Assembly (NCBI GenBank): GCA_016800925.1
Contig: JABCPU010000973.1
Location: forward strand, 1-19,797
Direction: 5' to 3'
DNA: 19,797 nucleotides
DNA from: Suillus spraguei
Taxonomy: Eukaryota > Basidiomycota > Agaricomycetes > Boletales > Suillaceae
Shown: positions 1 through 9,379 of the stretch, piece by piece
How positions within the stretch are numbered: position 1 is the first letter of the stretch
How the letters are laid out: every line of letters starts with the position of its first letter
Translations under genes and position numbers: made by a program
The notes under the pieces: generated by a model
The model's database searches: none
Seen by the model: only the letters and a program-made list of their open reading frames with translations
What the model was told of the DNA's origin: nothing

Positions 1-205
1 TCCACAGCACTCACTCGAGCCTCAATCAGCGCCCTCCGCCTCTTTTCCTCCATTTCCTCTGGATCTCCACCAACTCAATCTGCTTCAACTCCTCCTGCCT
101 TTTCCGCTCCTCCACCTCTTTCCGCTTCCATTCCGCCTCGGCTTCCGCTGCAGCCTTAGAGCAGCCAGTTTGCTGTTCCAGATCTGCCACAATGTGGCAG
201 CAGAC
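1..205 (-). pseudogene. Broken coiled-coil fragment, probably from a mobile element
   Basis: On the minus strand a frame is open from 205 to a stop at 26-28. It encodes a highly charged stretch rich in Glu, Lys, Arg and Ala (for example EAEAEWKRKEVEERKRQ), which would form a coiled coil. Near position 53 the same Glu/Arg-rich character moves to another frame, which begins MEEKRRRALIEAR and runs off the window edge. One small indel therefore seems to have broken a single longer coding region. Upstream (above 205) the frame is closed by a TAA at 206-208, and an LTR piece begins 15-20 bp further on. Comparable charged helices occur in Gag-like and other transposon proteins of mushrooms, but nothing here identifies the family. 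It could also be a host gene fragment. Confidence 0.5.
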
Positions 206-223
206 TTAGGGGCATCAGATTTT

Positions 224-509
224 TATAGTCTATATCTCCAACTCTATCTTCGGATAGTCTACTCCGTTAGTTTCTAGTTAGGAACTCGTTCAGAAGCTAG
301 CCTTAATCTTTGTTCTATCCTTACGTTCCGAATAACCTTCGACGTATCATATCCGATACCTTCGCGCCCGATTTGTCACGCAACTCCTTCCGGATCTTCG
401 GACGAATAACTTCTCCCTGAAATAAGGGGCATTACTTGAGAAAGGGGCACAGTGCACGAACTGAGGCAAAGCCCTTTGGATCTCTCTACCTTTGAGTACG
501 GTCTTAACA
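224..509 (+). mobile_element. Truncated LTR, family 1, 3' part (copy B)
   Basis: This is the reverse complement of 941-1228 at roughly 95% identity by eye. It ends with the same terminal sequence, CGGTCTTAACA, at 509. The first ~470 bp of the LTR are missing and homology stops abruptly near 224. No target duplication can be tested because only one end is present. Differences from copy A are mostly single-base indels in short runs. Confidence 0.85.
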
Positions 510-935
510 ACTGTCTTTCTTGCACTGGGACTCTCAGGCTTGCTGTCATGCTCTCATTGTTACCTCTGTCAGCTCAGGACATTACTTTCCATACTGTCTC
601 AGCATTCTCTTGTTCAGTCATGTCCTGCTAGTGTGCCATGTTCCTTACATTATAGTGTTTTACAATACTTTGTACTCCCATCATGACAATCAATGTCTGA
701 CTTTAACTGAATATCTCTGTGATTTACAATGTCTGAATAATCTAATTGAGATAACAATCTATTTGCCCAGGACACGTCATACATGCTCCATCCATTGTGA
801 ATTTCAGGTTCCAAGTCTGCTCAGACATACTAGACCATAACCTGATATTGTTGACAGCGTTGACACTGCAGATATACCTATGTATGGTTAGGTCTAGGCT
901 GAGGAATTTTTGTGATGTTGAAAGGCACTTTTAAG
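510..935. other. Anonymous spacer between two opposed LTR copies
   Basis: These 426 bp lie between the 3' end of LTR copy B and the target duplication of solo LTR copy A. A 106-codon open frame (520-840, plus) exists, but it is Cys/His/Leu/Ser-rich, low in charge and unlike any family I know, so I do not call it a gene. Nothing else is recognisable. The flanking LTR pieces could pair as a stem with this spacer as the loop. Confidence 0.4.
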
Positions 936-940
936 GTACC
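936..940. repeat. Target site duplication GTACC, left
   Basis: GTACC lies directly before the TGTTAAGACC end of the solo LTR and is repeated exactly at 1706-1710. Five base pairs is the usual duplication length for LTR retrotransposon integrases. Confidence 0.85.
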
Positions 941-1705
941 TGTTAAGACCGTACTCAAGGTAGAGAGATCCAAAGGGCTTTGGCCTCAGTTCGTGCACTG
1001 TGCCCCTTTCTCGAGTAATGCCCTTATTTCAGGGAGAAGTTATTCGTCTGAAGATCCGGAAGGAGTTGCGTGACAAATCTGGGCGTCCGAAGGTATCGGA
1101 TATGATACTCCGAAGGTTATTCGGAACGTAAGGATAGAACAAAGATTAAGGCTAGCTTCTGAACAGTTCCTAACTAGAAACTAACGGAGGTAGACTATCC
1201 GAAGATAGAGTCGGAGATATAGACTATAGGAATCAATCCTAAGTCTTGGAAGGTGACTTTAGAAGCAGAGGGTGGCTCAAGTCCGGAAGAAGCGGAATGA
1301 GTAGAATCTAAGATGATATTCGAACTAAGGTTCTACGGAGATCTACAAGTGGTTTATATACTGTAAGTATCTAAGACGGATAATCAACAAGTCCGGGACC
1401 AAGGGCTATGTACGAAGTGTAACGGAAGTCTATTAGTTCCTGCACAGCGGATCAGTAAGCATGAATCGGAAATGAACACAGGAAATGGATCAGTAACACA
1501 GGACAGAAATATAAACAACCGGAAACCGGAAACAGGAGGAATGACGAAAGGAGATAGATGCAGATATACACAAGGAGTTAAGGTGCAAGAAGTGAGCACA
1601 TTCAGATGGGTGGTCCAGACAGGATCTGTGGACTGGATGGAAATGGAATCGATCGGATCTGATCGGATATGGTCAGATCTGGGATTAGAAGTATGGTATA
1701 TGACA
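941..1705 (-). mobile_element. Complete solo LTR, family 1 (copy A)
   Basis: A 765-bp element begins TGTTAAGACC and ends ATATGACA on the plus strand, flanked by a perfect 5-bp GTACC duplication. The transcriptional orientation is probably minus, because a TATATAAACC box reads on that strand (near 1360). In that sense the LTR starts TGTCATATACC and ends GGTCTTAACA. The start matches that of the gypsy 5' LTR at 17790. Long antisense open frames inside it are chance frames in LTR sequence. With one LTR, matching duplications and no internal region, it is best explained by LTR-LTR recombination that removed a full element. Confidence 0.9.
1351..1360 (-). promoter_or_regulatory. TATA box of the solo LTR
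   Basis: TATATAAACC reads on the minus strand, preceded by a conserved CAG. The same CAGTATATAAAC core occurs in copy C (8459-8468) and in the gypsy LTR (18241-18251). That conservation between otherwise diverged LTRs supports a retrotransposon promoter and gives the LTR orientation. Confidence 0.65.
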
Positions 1706-1710
1706 GTACC
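1706..1710. repeat. Target site duplication GTACC, right
   Basis: Exact match to 936-940, directly after the terminal ACA of the solo LTR. Confidence 0.85.
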
Positions 1711-2833
1711 TTTCAAAGCACATGACCCAACTTGTAAGCTGGGCGGCATTAAAATGGCCATAACGTTTTCCAACACTCAAGCTGACACAACATGTTGTGC
1801 AGTTTGGATTTACACGATGATCCTCCGGAATTTTATCATGCTCACGCTCTATATGAAGAAATTTGCAGTCTCTTGGTATCTGTCCTGACCACTACTGTGT
1901 ACAAGTTCATTCGCAAGATCACAGATGCTCTCACCAAGAGAGCTGCAATCTCCGCGATACTGCCACATCTCTCATCATGATGGGCTGGTATTTTTTCTCT
2001 TTAATGAATTGTTGGAGGAGGAACTACTTTGTGAATGTATGAACTATACTTGATGAGTGTGTCTTTGAGGTGACATTGGAGCCAGTCTCACTGGCCATCC
2101 ATGGGGTGACACCCCTTAATTATATGATGGTGTGAAGGGGAGTGGCAAAAAAAACAGAATGAAGGGTTTGGTTGTGTAATGCACAATCATGATTCAATGA
2201 CAATCATATTACATTCTGAAAAGTGGAATTTGCTCTTTGAATTTGACTTCACAATGCACTCAAGAGTCAGTGATTCAGTTTACTAGTATATATTCTGTTT
2301 AATGAGTGGTAGATGTGGTGGCCTTGAGGCCTGCTAGTCAAACAAAGATATGGGCGGTGGCCGAGCTGCAGCAAAGTGGAAGAAACTAGAATTCTGGGAA
2401 TGCTGTCAACTTCAACCTCAAGTTGGGCTTTGGGAAATTGATGAGTCTCGGGCACAAGAGGTGTGCATTTGCAAAATCCTGAACACAGGGCTCATTGTTA
2501 GATAAGCATCAAAACCTTAAAGCATAGCCACCTAAAGTTTCATGACATGCATTTTGAGTTTCTCGCCAGTGGCTTCAAATCATCATAAAATCATTTGCCA
2601 AGCACTGAGAAGGGGCATTTCTACTACTATAGAATGTATCTATGTAGTTATTTTAATGAAACAAGAACACGCAAAGATGCTACCCGCTAAATGTTAGATC
2701 TTGAGTTTATTTTTTGGAACACGTGACTAAAGTCATTCATGTCAATCAATATCAATATGACACATCTCAAACATGTCTTGCATCTCTCCTCTCCTTTGTC
2801 TGTCCTTAAAACAACCTTATGATTATCATCAAT
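1711..2833. other. Spacer with one short coding-like frame
   Basis: Without the solo LTR this stretch is continuous with 510-935. One plus-strand frame, 1792-1980 (62 codons), has a protein-like composition, with acidic and aromatic residues (DDPPEFYHAHALYEEIC) followed by a basic helix-like part (YKFIRKITDALTKR). It may be a remnant exon, but I do not recognise it. From 1981 to 2833 I see no gene: AT-rich sequence with short A-runs and scattered stops in all frames. Confidence 0.35.
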
Positions 2834-4288
2834 ATGTATTCTACTACCCATTATCCTGCTTGCTATGATTCCTGGTTTGCTTCTGAAGACAAGGATGGAA
2901 CTTATTATATCATGGACCCTGAGGACAATTCATATCACACCACGCAATTTGGAACAAATCATCCATCAAATCATTGCACAGCTACTTTCCTGTATTCCTA
3001 CTAGTTTATCTTCCCTTAAATCCCTCTCTCGTCAATCATCAACAGATAGCCAATCGTCAACTTGTCTCTGTCCCAGCCACATATCAGAATCAGAACTCGA
3101 CATCACATGCAGTTCAAACTCAATACCCCCAATTCACTATATGTTCTATTCAGGGCAAATAAGCTTCATGTTTCAGATCGTTTGGGGACTGATGGAGAAT
3201 ACTGTGCCCTGAGTGCGAAGACTGGTGTCAAACTAGTGTTCATATTGGCCTACTCTATGGCCCTGGCCACTCAAGTCACTCACTAACCACCAAGGCCAGC
3301 AAAAGCATGCTGCAATTGCTGCAAAAGAGTGAAGTCAGACATCTCAAAAAGCCAGTAAGTTGGCTTATCAGGTTGAGACTCCAATAACAAAAGGTGAATT
3401 CATTTTGGTTGCATTCATTAGTAGTATCAGCTGATTATTATTCAATTGCCTCGTGTCAACATCACTCACCAGGACATAATATATTCTGTCAACCAGTATG
3501 TTGCATGTCCTGGAATTCCTATCAACTGGCCCGACCACCTCCATACATTCTTTATGTGTTCCTTGGGCATGATACCATGACGGATCTGATGGGTTACATT
3601 TACTGTCAACATCACCATTCCCAGACTCCCTTGTGCTTGCTCAAAATTTTGCACCATACACCATTCAGAAGACTATCTGTGTGATGAGTGTGGTGAGGTG
3701 TATGCCCAAATATATTGACTATAGACATTGCACACAATTTGAAGGCCCATACCAACTACAAATTTCTAGGTTTCATGCATCAAAAACATGCTGATCAGAT
3801 AAATGAATTAAAACTGCAGGTACATTTACTCTTCTACCTGCATGGCTCTTTTGCTCAACCTTTCTAGGCCTGTAATGACTCCTACAAATATATACATGCT
3901 CTTACACAACTGGACGATTACAACTGCCTTCTTATGGCCATCTCCCATAATGATATCCCCCGCATCCATCAGATTGTTAACATTGCTATGTGCAATGGTG
4001 CCAGTGTCTGAGAAATCATCAACAAACTAGAAGATGCTCTAGAGGGTGTGTACTGCCCATGAGGATATGGTGCTGATGACTTGGATATTGCGATGCTCAT
4101 TTTCAGACTCGGGGGGCATCAATTATTATTTGCACTCAACCATAAGCTCAGCCTTCCATCTCTTTGCACCCTTCATTTGAAGTCATCCTTTGCTTCCCTT
4201 ATGTCGACCATCACCCCATTCGCAATGATCAATTCGATCACAATATTCAAACTATCATTGTCAATACTTATGCAGCTTCAGCGCCCTT
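2834..4288 (+). pseudogene. Decayed large Zn-finger-like protein, N-terminal part
   Basis: This is the first third of a protein of about 1,300 residues. The likely start is ATG 2834 (MYSTTHYPACYDSWFASED). The reading then changes frame several times. Recognisable blocks are a Cys-containing segment (CPECEDWCQTSVHIGLLYGP, about 3201-3260), a basic helix (QLLQKSEVRHLKKP) ending at 3354, then VNITHQDIIYSVNQYVACPG, and after 3868 a long block containing HALTQLDDYNCLLMAISHND, NKLEDALEG and FRLGG. Two candidate introns fit: 3355-3424 (GTAAGT...TAG, 70 bp, phase 0) and 3820-3867 (GT...TTTCTAG, 48 bp); both restore the reading. In-frame TGA codons lie where Arg is expected (SV*EI, CP*GYG), as CGA to TGA. 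I recall this as an expanded agaricomycete hypothetical family. Function is unknown; a transposon-encoded role is possible. Confidence 0.75.
4217..4288 (+). repeat. 72-bp direct duplication, copy 1
   Basis: CATTCGCAATGAT... at 4217-4288 recurs at 4601-4672 with about seven differences, all transitions. Both encode the same segment of the decayed gene (HNIQTII, AASAP). Confidence 0.85.
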
Positions 4289-4600
4289 CATCAGGAAAAT
4301 GTGTTATGGCTATATAGCTGTATATAGCACTATACAGCACTATAGCATGTTATATAGGGTGCATAGGGCTATAGCTCATATAACCAAGTGCCCAATTGTG
4401 TGGGCTAGTTATAGCAATAAATAGTACTATGCTAACTATATCCTGCTACATAGTTGTCCATATTCAACATGTATATCTTTCAATAGCTTTAATATAATTG
4501 ACTTATTCACATCTGTTTTCAATACACAGTAAAAGCTTCATTCAAGTACTAAAATACATGACAAGTCTATGATATGATCTAAACTAGGTATGCTAGGAGA
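4289..4600. other. 312-bp insert with TATAGC-rich core
   Basis: This stretch interrupts the coding region between the two 72-bp copies. Its first part (about 4307-4380) is a dense run of TATAGC/GCTATA words with overlapping palindromes; the remainder is AT-rich. No open frame, no clear terminal inverted repeat and no short target duplication apart from the 72-bp flanks are seen. It may be a non-autonomous insertion or filler at a recombination junction. Confidence 0.55.
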
Positions 4601-4731
4601 CATTCGCAATGATTAATTCAATCACAATATTCAGACTATCATCATCAATACTCATGCAGCTTCAGCACCCTTGCGCAGCATTAGCTTCATAATCAACGAG
4701 ATTGCACTTGAGGAGATGGCCATACATTTTT
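4601..4731 (+). pseudogene. Same decayed gene, continuation up to the inversion breakpoint
   Basis: The first 72 bp repeat 4217-4288. The reading then continues into new sequence, LRSISFIINEIALEEMAI, which directly follows the AASAP motif in the protein. An in-frame TAA interrupts the repeated part. The plus-strand reading ends at a T-run (4725-4733), beyond which sense moves to the minus strand. The next expected block (SKYNKVGGLCWKH) lies at the far end of the inverted segment, near 6400. Confidence 0.75.
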
Positions 4732-6420
4732 TTAGAAGGTGCATCAGACAGGGATTCATCAATGAGCACTTCCTGAAATGTTAGCATGATCTCTTTATCA
4801 TTCTTGCTCTCTCTGAGCAAATGTTGTTGCTCATTTGATAACCTTTCCTCCTCATTTGATAGCACTGTCTCTAGAGATTGAATAGGCTGAGGAACTGGGA
4901 TGGGAAGGGAAACTTCAGGCACACAGCTGGTGTCCTCCAGTCTCATCATCTATGGAGATGCCAAGGTATTTGTTTTGGCCAAATGGATGTAACATATTGA
5001 CCTCATGAGTGCCGAAGAGTTCCATGAATGAGTAATGAGCTGGCGCAAGTTGAGATGTATGAGGATACTAAGCACCTTATTGTGACCCCTACGCCATGCT
5101 AAAGGAAGATCACAATGGCCAGATATAATGTCGCCTTTCCATATCTCCCAATTGATATGGTTGACCCCCTCATTGTGTGTGAGTTTGAGTCAATGATGTC
5201 CTGGATCAAGCTTAGGATGATGTTTGAATATGCCATCAATATCCTTGGCAGCACTGAAGCAATCAAGTGCCTGCGCATATGAACATGCAGAATTGTGCCC
5301 ACCAATCATGCACATGCATCCAAACAAGATCTCCAAGGGATCATCTCCAACATCGCTGAGAAAGAAAGGAGCACATGGGTCAAGATATTGTTGCTTGGCA
5401 AGACAGAAGCAAGCATTTTTGACCATGGTTTGTGTGTCATAGTAGAGCTGATATGACATGAAGGAGCAGCAGTGCGCATGGAAAAATGCAAAAGTGAGGT
5501 GCACATAGCAGCTCAGATGTTCAAATTGCTGAGACAACGAGAGATCAACGTTGATGAAAGGAATAAGGATGGATTGAAGTAGTGTGCTAAGGAGAGAAAT
5601 TGAAGTGAGGTTGGCACAAGTATCGATATTGATAGAAAATGAATTGCTGATGAGGGTATGCTGAGATTTGGAGAACTCAATTACTGCAAGCATGAGTTCA
5701 ACAGCGTGAGGAACATCTTGAGGGTCATCTGGATGAAGGAGCTTCGTTACTGCTGATTCATCATATGCAGGCAACTATGAAAGATATTGTGCAAGCATCA
5801 TAGAATTTATGATCCAGCTGTTGTTAAGAACGATGCCTGCGGGTGACCGGATGAGCGTGCACATACCTAGATTAATGTAAAGATTAGTGATTAGTTGATA
5901 TTCATTTAAAAAACAACAACTCACATTTGAATATATGTTTGAAGTCAAAGTCAAGTGTCATTTCACCTGCACCAGTGAATAAGTTGAGTCCAGGCATATT
6001 GATGAGCATGCCATAGAGGGTCAAGTATGGAGGAAGAAAAGTCTTGATGAATAATCTATGTCCCGCTGCACATCGGGTTGCATCACCATCTGTGGCAAAA
6101 GACCAGGCTGGTCCAACTGAAATAGCTGCATGATTCACATTCCACCGATCAATGGTTCGGGTAAGGATGACCTCTATGTCACTAGCATCTTCCATCTTGC
6201 ACGTAGGTGCAGCCAAGATAGGGTATATCTCATCCTCACCAAAACATGAGATGCCAATGATGCTTAGTTCCTTGCCAAGATGGACCTCATTCTTGTGGAT
6301 CTTCTGTGCAATGTTGACAGCCGAATCATATGTGCGAAGGACGGGGTCAACGACATGCAAATGTTTCCAACAGAGTCCTCCAACCTTGTTATATTTGCTG
6401 AAATCTGCCCCATCTGACAT
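4732..6420 (-). pseudogene. Same decayed gene, inverted middle segment
   Basis: Read from 6420 downwards this is the missing middle of the protein. From 6420 to 5925: SKYNKVGGLCWKHLHVVDPV, VGPAWSFATDGDATR, NMPGLNLFTG and DFDFKHIFK. A candidate intron (5924 down to 5867, 58 bp, GTGAGT...CTAG) precedes CTLIRSPAGIVLNN. After an in-frame TAG (YLS*LPAYDE, Trp expected) the frame runs to 5190 through KLLHPDDPQDVPHAVEL, SFMSYQLYYDTQTMVKNA and MIGGHNSACSYAQ. After a TGA (Arg expected) it continues with EIWKGDIISGHCDLPLAW, a frameshift near 5045, HPFGQNKYLGIS, RLEDTSCVPEVSLP and finally LSDAPSKK near 4735. The conserved acidic residues in DGDATR and DFDF recall RNase H-like transposase cores, but that is only a guess. 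Confidence 0.8.
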
Positions 6421-7413
6421 TTGCCTTCCATCAGATCCATCAACCCCTCCATTACCAGCTGGGCCTGGTATTCATCCTGACAACTATCTGTTGTATAACA
6501 GACGTTGGATTCATAAGCAGACAGTTTGCTGTCTCATTGTCAATACAGACTTTGTATTAAAGTCTCTTAACCGACTTGAATGTGTCCACTCAGGATATAC
6601 TAAAGTCAATAAATGCATCAACAGGTCTGCTGGTCACATCACCGACCACAATTTGTTCCTCATAGGCGATATCTTTCTTACTATCCTTTGCTCAGGCAGG
6701 TCGTACACTATCTATTAGTGTCTTTTGTTCCACCACTGCAAACCTCGATGGTATCTCTTGCGCATCCATCAACATCGCAGTCATGAAGGCATCCAGAAGT
6801 ACGGCAAAGATTACTGGACAACTGCTAACCGTCATCCCAACTCACCTTTTGCCTGATGTGCCACAGTCATTCCTATGGAATGGAGGATATGTGACAGCTC
6901 ACTTGGTCATTCAGGGAATCGATGAGTCTACAGCACAGATTGTTGTCATCACTGCCTGGTGCTCTTGTCAAGCCAGTTAACCCTGAACCCACGTTCATTC
7001 GACTGCATGATGATGTGAACAGCAATGAATTCTGTCAAGTGAATGGCAGCCAAAGCACTTGGCAGATTTCTTATGAAGCTCTACAAGCAGCATGTGATAT
7101 TCTCTGGGCTAAGCAATCGAGATTAAGGTGATGCTGAAGACTATCACAGCTGTGACTCCATTAGATGTGAAGAATTTCCTTACCAACTGTCAGATGGTAA
7201 GTATCAAATCCTTTGTATCTGTGCATTCTTTTGACATTGTTCTCAGGTACTCTTCCCATTCTTTCTATTGAGGCAAGCAGTCAGCTTTGCACTTCCAAAG
7301 GGGAAACAATTTCAATTTGCCCTCTCTGTGAAATGAAAGTTTCAAACATGCGCTACCACATGGGCCTACATATTCTGCGCACTGTCATGCATGGTATGCA
7401 GTTCATACCATGA
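6421..7413 (+). pseudogene. Same decayed gene, C-terminal part with C2H2 finger
   Basis: Sense returns to the plus strand at about 6421-6430 with PLPAGPGIHPDNYLLYNRRW, then WIHKQTVCC, KSLNRLECVHSGYTKVNK and GDIFLTIL. A frameshift near 6700 leads to SINIAVMKASRSTAKITGQL and PQSFLWNGGYVTA. A one-base loss near 6950 leads to PGALVKPVNPEPTFIRL and NGSQSTWQISYEALQAACDI. A further indel near 7110 leads to KVMLKTITAV. A candidate intron (7197-7246, GTAAGT...CTCAG, 50 bp) is followed by ILSIEASSQLCTSKGE and CPLCEMKVSNMRYHMGLH, a C-x2-C-x9-H-x3-H pattern like a C2H2 zinc finger. The frame stops at 7411-7413. Relatives I remember carry more Cys-rich sequence after the finger; I do not find it here. Confidence 0.75.
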
Positions 7414-8047
7414 CATATATGAGTATACATGATTAGGAAAGAAGTGTATAAGGATATACTTCATAGTTATAAGGACAGTTCTATTTTCTCACACTCTATT
7501 TAGTTGTATTTATATGTTTCCATCTCTTTCCATATTTTTCTGTGTTTATTCAGCCATCAGATTTCATTATTAAGCCACTCAGATATGTTTGTAAGCATGT
7601 CATGTGATTAGTAATATCTGATTTGTAAAAGACTTTACATGACTCATCATGTTTTGTCATGATTCATCATGCTTTGTAATATTCCACCATGATTTATAAT
7701 ATTTACTCATGTACTTTAGTAAGCAGCTGATTCATCACACCTAAAAGGCTTGGTTTGTAAGCATATTCTTACCAATCCAGTCATGAGTCATGCTTAGTAA
7801 GGGTGGTTTCCAAAATGTATATAAGGACTCCATCTATATTTGAATATATAAGTTTTTCCCTCTTCTTTCTTGTCCCCAACTGTGTGGGAGCCATAAGAAT
7901 CAGAAGTGCTGGAGTTTTCACCTTTCTGTTTCAATACATGTGAGATCCAGAAGAAAGTGTATAGGCCTACAAGTTGCCTTGAAAACCATTGTATATATGT
8001 ATATCGCATTCAGTTGAGTTGTATACTATCTTACAGGGATCGCCTAT
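7414..8047. other. AT-rich spacer with imperfect CATGATTCATCATG repeats
   Basis: No gene is seen. Between about 7640 and 7715, units resembling CATGA(T/C)TCATCATG-TTTTGT recur imperfectly. A TATA-like sequence (GTATATAAGG, about 7817-7826) and pyrimidine-rich stretches follow. The arrangement is reminiscent of a decayed LTR or promoter, but I could not find matching TG...CA ends with a target duplication. Confidence 0.3.
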
Positions 8048-8796
8048 TGTTAAGACCGTACTCAAAGGTAGAGAGACCTGAAGGGCTTTGGCCTCAGTTT
8101 GTGCACTGTGCCCCTTTCTCGAGTAATGCCCCTTATTTCAGGGAGAAGTTATTCGTCCAAAGATCCGGAAGGAGTTGCATGACAGGTCTGGACGTCCGAA
8201 GGTATCGGATATGATATGTCCGAAGGTTATCCGGAACATAGGGATAGAACAAAGATTAAGACTAGCTTCGGAATGAATTCCTAACTAGAAACTGGCAGAG
8301 ATAGACTATCCAAAGATAGAGTCGGAGATATAGACTATAGGAATCAATCCCAGTCTCAGAAGATGACTTGGAGCGGAAAGTGGCTTAAGTCCGAAGGAAG
8401 CAGAATGAGCAGAATCTAAGATGATATTCGAACTAAGGTTCTACGGAGATTTACAAGTGGTTTATATACTGTAAGTATCTGAGACGGATAATCAACAGGT
8501 CCGGGGCCGAGGGCTATGTATGAAGTGTAACGGAAGTCTATTAGTTAATGCACAGCAGATCAGTAAGCACAAATCGGAAATGAACACAGGTAACGGATCA
8601 GTGACGTAGGAGGGAAATATACATAGCCGGAATACCGGAAACAGGAGGAATGACGAAAGGAGATAGACGCGGATATACACAAGGGAGTTAAGGTGCGAGA
8701 AGTGAGCACATTCGGATGGGTGGTCCGGGCAGGATCTGTGGACTGGACGGATATGGAATCAATTGGATCTGATCAGATATGGTCGGATCTGAGATT
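8048..8796 (-). mobile_element. LTR family 1, nearly complete copy (copy C)
   Basis: It starts TGTTAAGACCGTACTC like copy A and aligns with it throughout (TATA box on the minus strand near 8459-8468) up to GATT at 8796. The last 19 bp present in copy A, ending in TGACA, are absent, and the sequence changes abruptly into the 8797-11530 block. The 5 bp before it (CCTAT) are not repeated after it. So this is a solo or orphan LTR whose outer end was lost at a later junction. It is more diverged from copy A than copy B is. Confidence 0.85.
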
Positions 8797-9245
8797 CATA
8801 ACCATAAAAACAACAAAAGAATACCGCACAAGTACAATAGTCTCTGTTTTACCCCGGGTTTCATCCGGTGATCAGTTCCACACTTTCCCATAAAATGCAC
8901 GCCCACACAGCACCACTTACATACGTTAAGCACTCACTAGTGCAGAGACTTTTATTATGGTACAAGGACTATATTGATTGGACACAGAATACCGTGCACC
9001 GCTATGTACCATACACTTTTTCTTTCGAATGCGGAGGCAGCACACCACGCCCATTTTTGACTAAACAAGAGATACCAAGCCAACACCTACCAGCGGCATT
9101 ACTTAAGGCATAGAGGAAGACAGCGAAACAATGAAGACAAGACGAGCGGAACCTCACACAGTTTGCAGTATCAGTTCATTTTTGTTTACTGCACACAAGT
9201 GCTTACTATATGTTACCATTTACCTTAGGCACCAAATGGACTATG

Positions 9246-9306
9246 ACTGGCACTTGGACTTGGACATGGAGACATTTGGACACGGATTGGACCGCTGATG
9301 GACCCT
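9246..9306. repeat. Imperfect TGGAC tandem repeats
   Basis: Six or so TGGAC words with short spacers (ACTTGGACTTGGACATGGAG and onward to TGATGGACCC). A low-complexity patch at the start of the motif-rich part of the block. Confidence 0.6.
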
Positions 9307-9379
9307 TACCTTTGGAGTAGAGTTGCGAAGTCACCACGGACTTAGATTTCGCTCGCATTCTGTGTTTCTAGCAATAGCC

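Noticed and set aside
520..840. 106-codon plus-strand frame
   Set aside because: Composition is Cys/His/Leu/Ser-rich with little charge, no motif is recognised, and there is no second line of evidence.
1384..1888. Overlapping open frames of 130-138 codons on both strands
   Set aside because: They lie mostly inside the solo LTR, the equivalent stretch of copy C (8492-8893) has only shorter frames, and the translations are repetitive.
5224..5442. Plus-strand frame in the inverted segment
   Set aside because: It is antisense to the better-supported minus-strand reading with the SFMSYQLYYDTQTMVKNA block.
7588..8042. Possible solo LTR of another family (TGTTTG...TTACA with a TATA box)
   Set aside because: No matching 5-bp target duplication and no second copy in the window, so the ends cannot be supported.
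8797..8820. Alternative 5' terminus of LTR copy C ending in AAAAACA at 8812
   Set aside because: The sequence does not align with the terminus of copy A and the following bases do not match the CCTAT before 8048.
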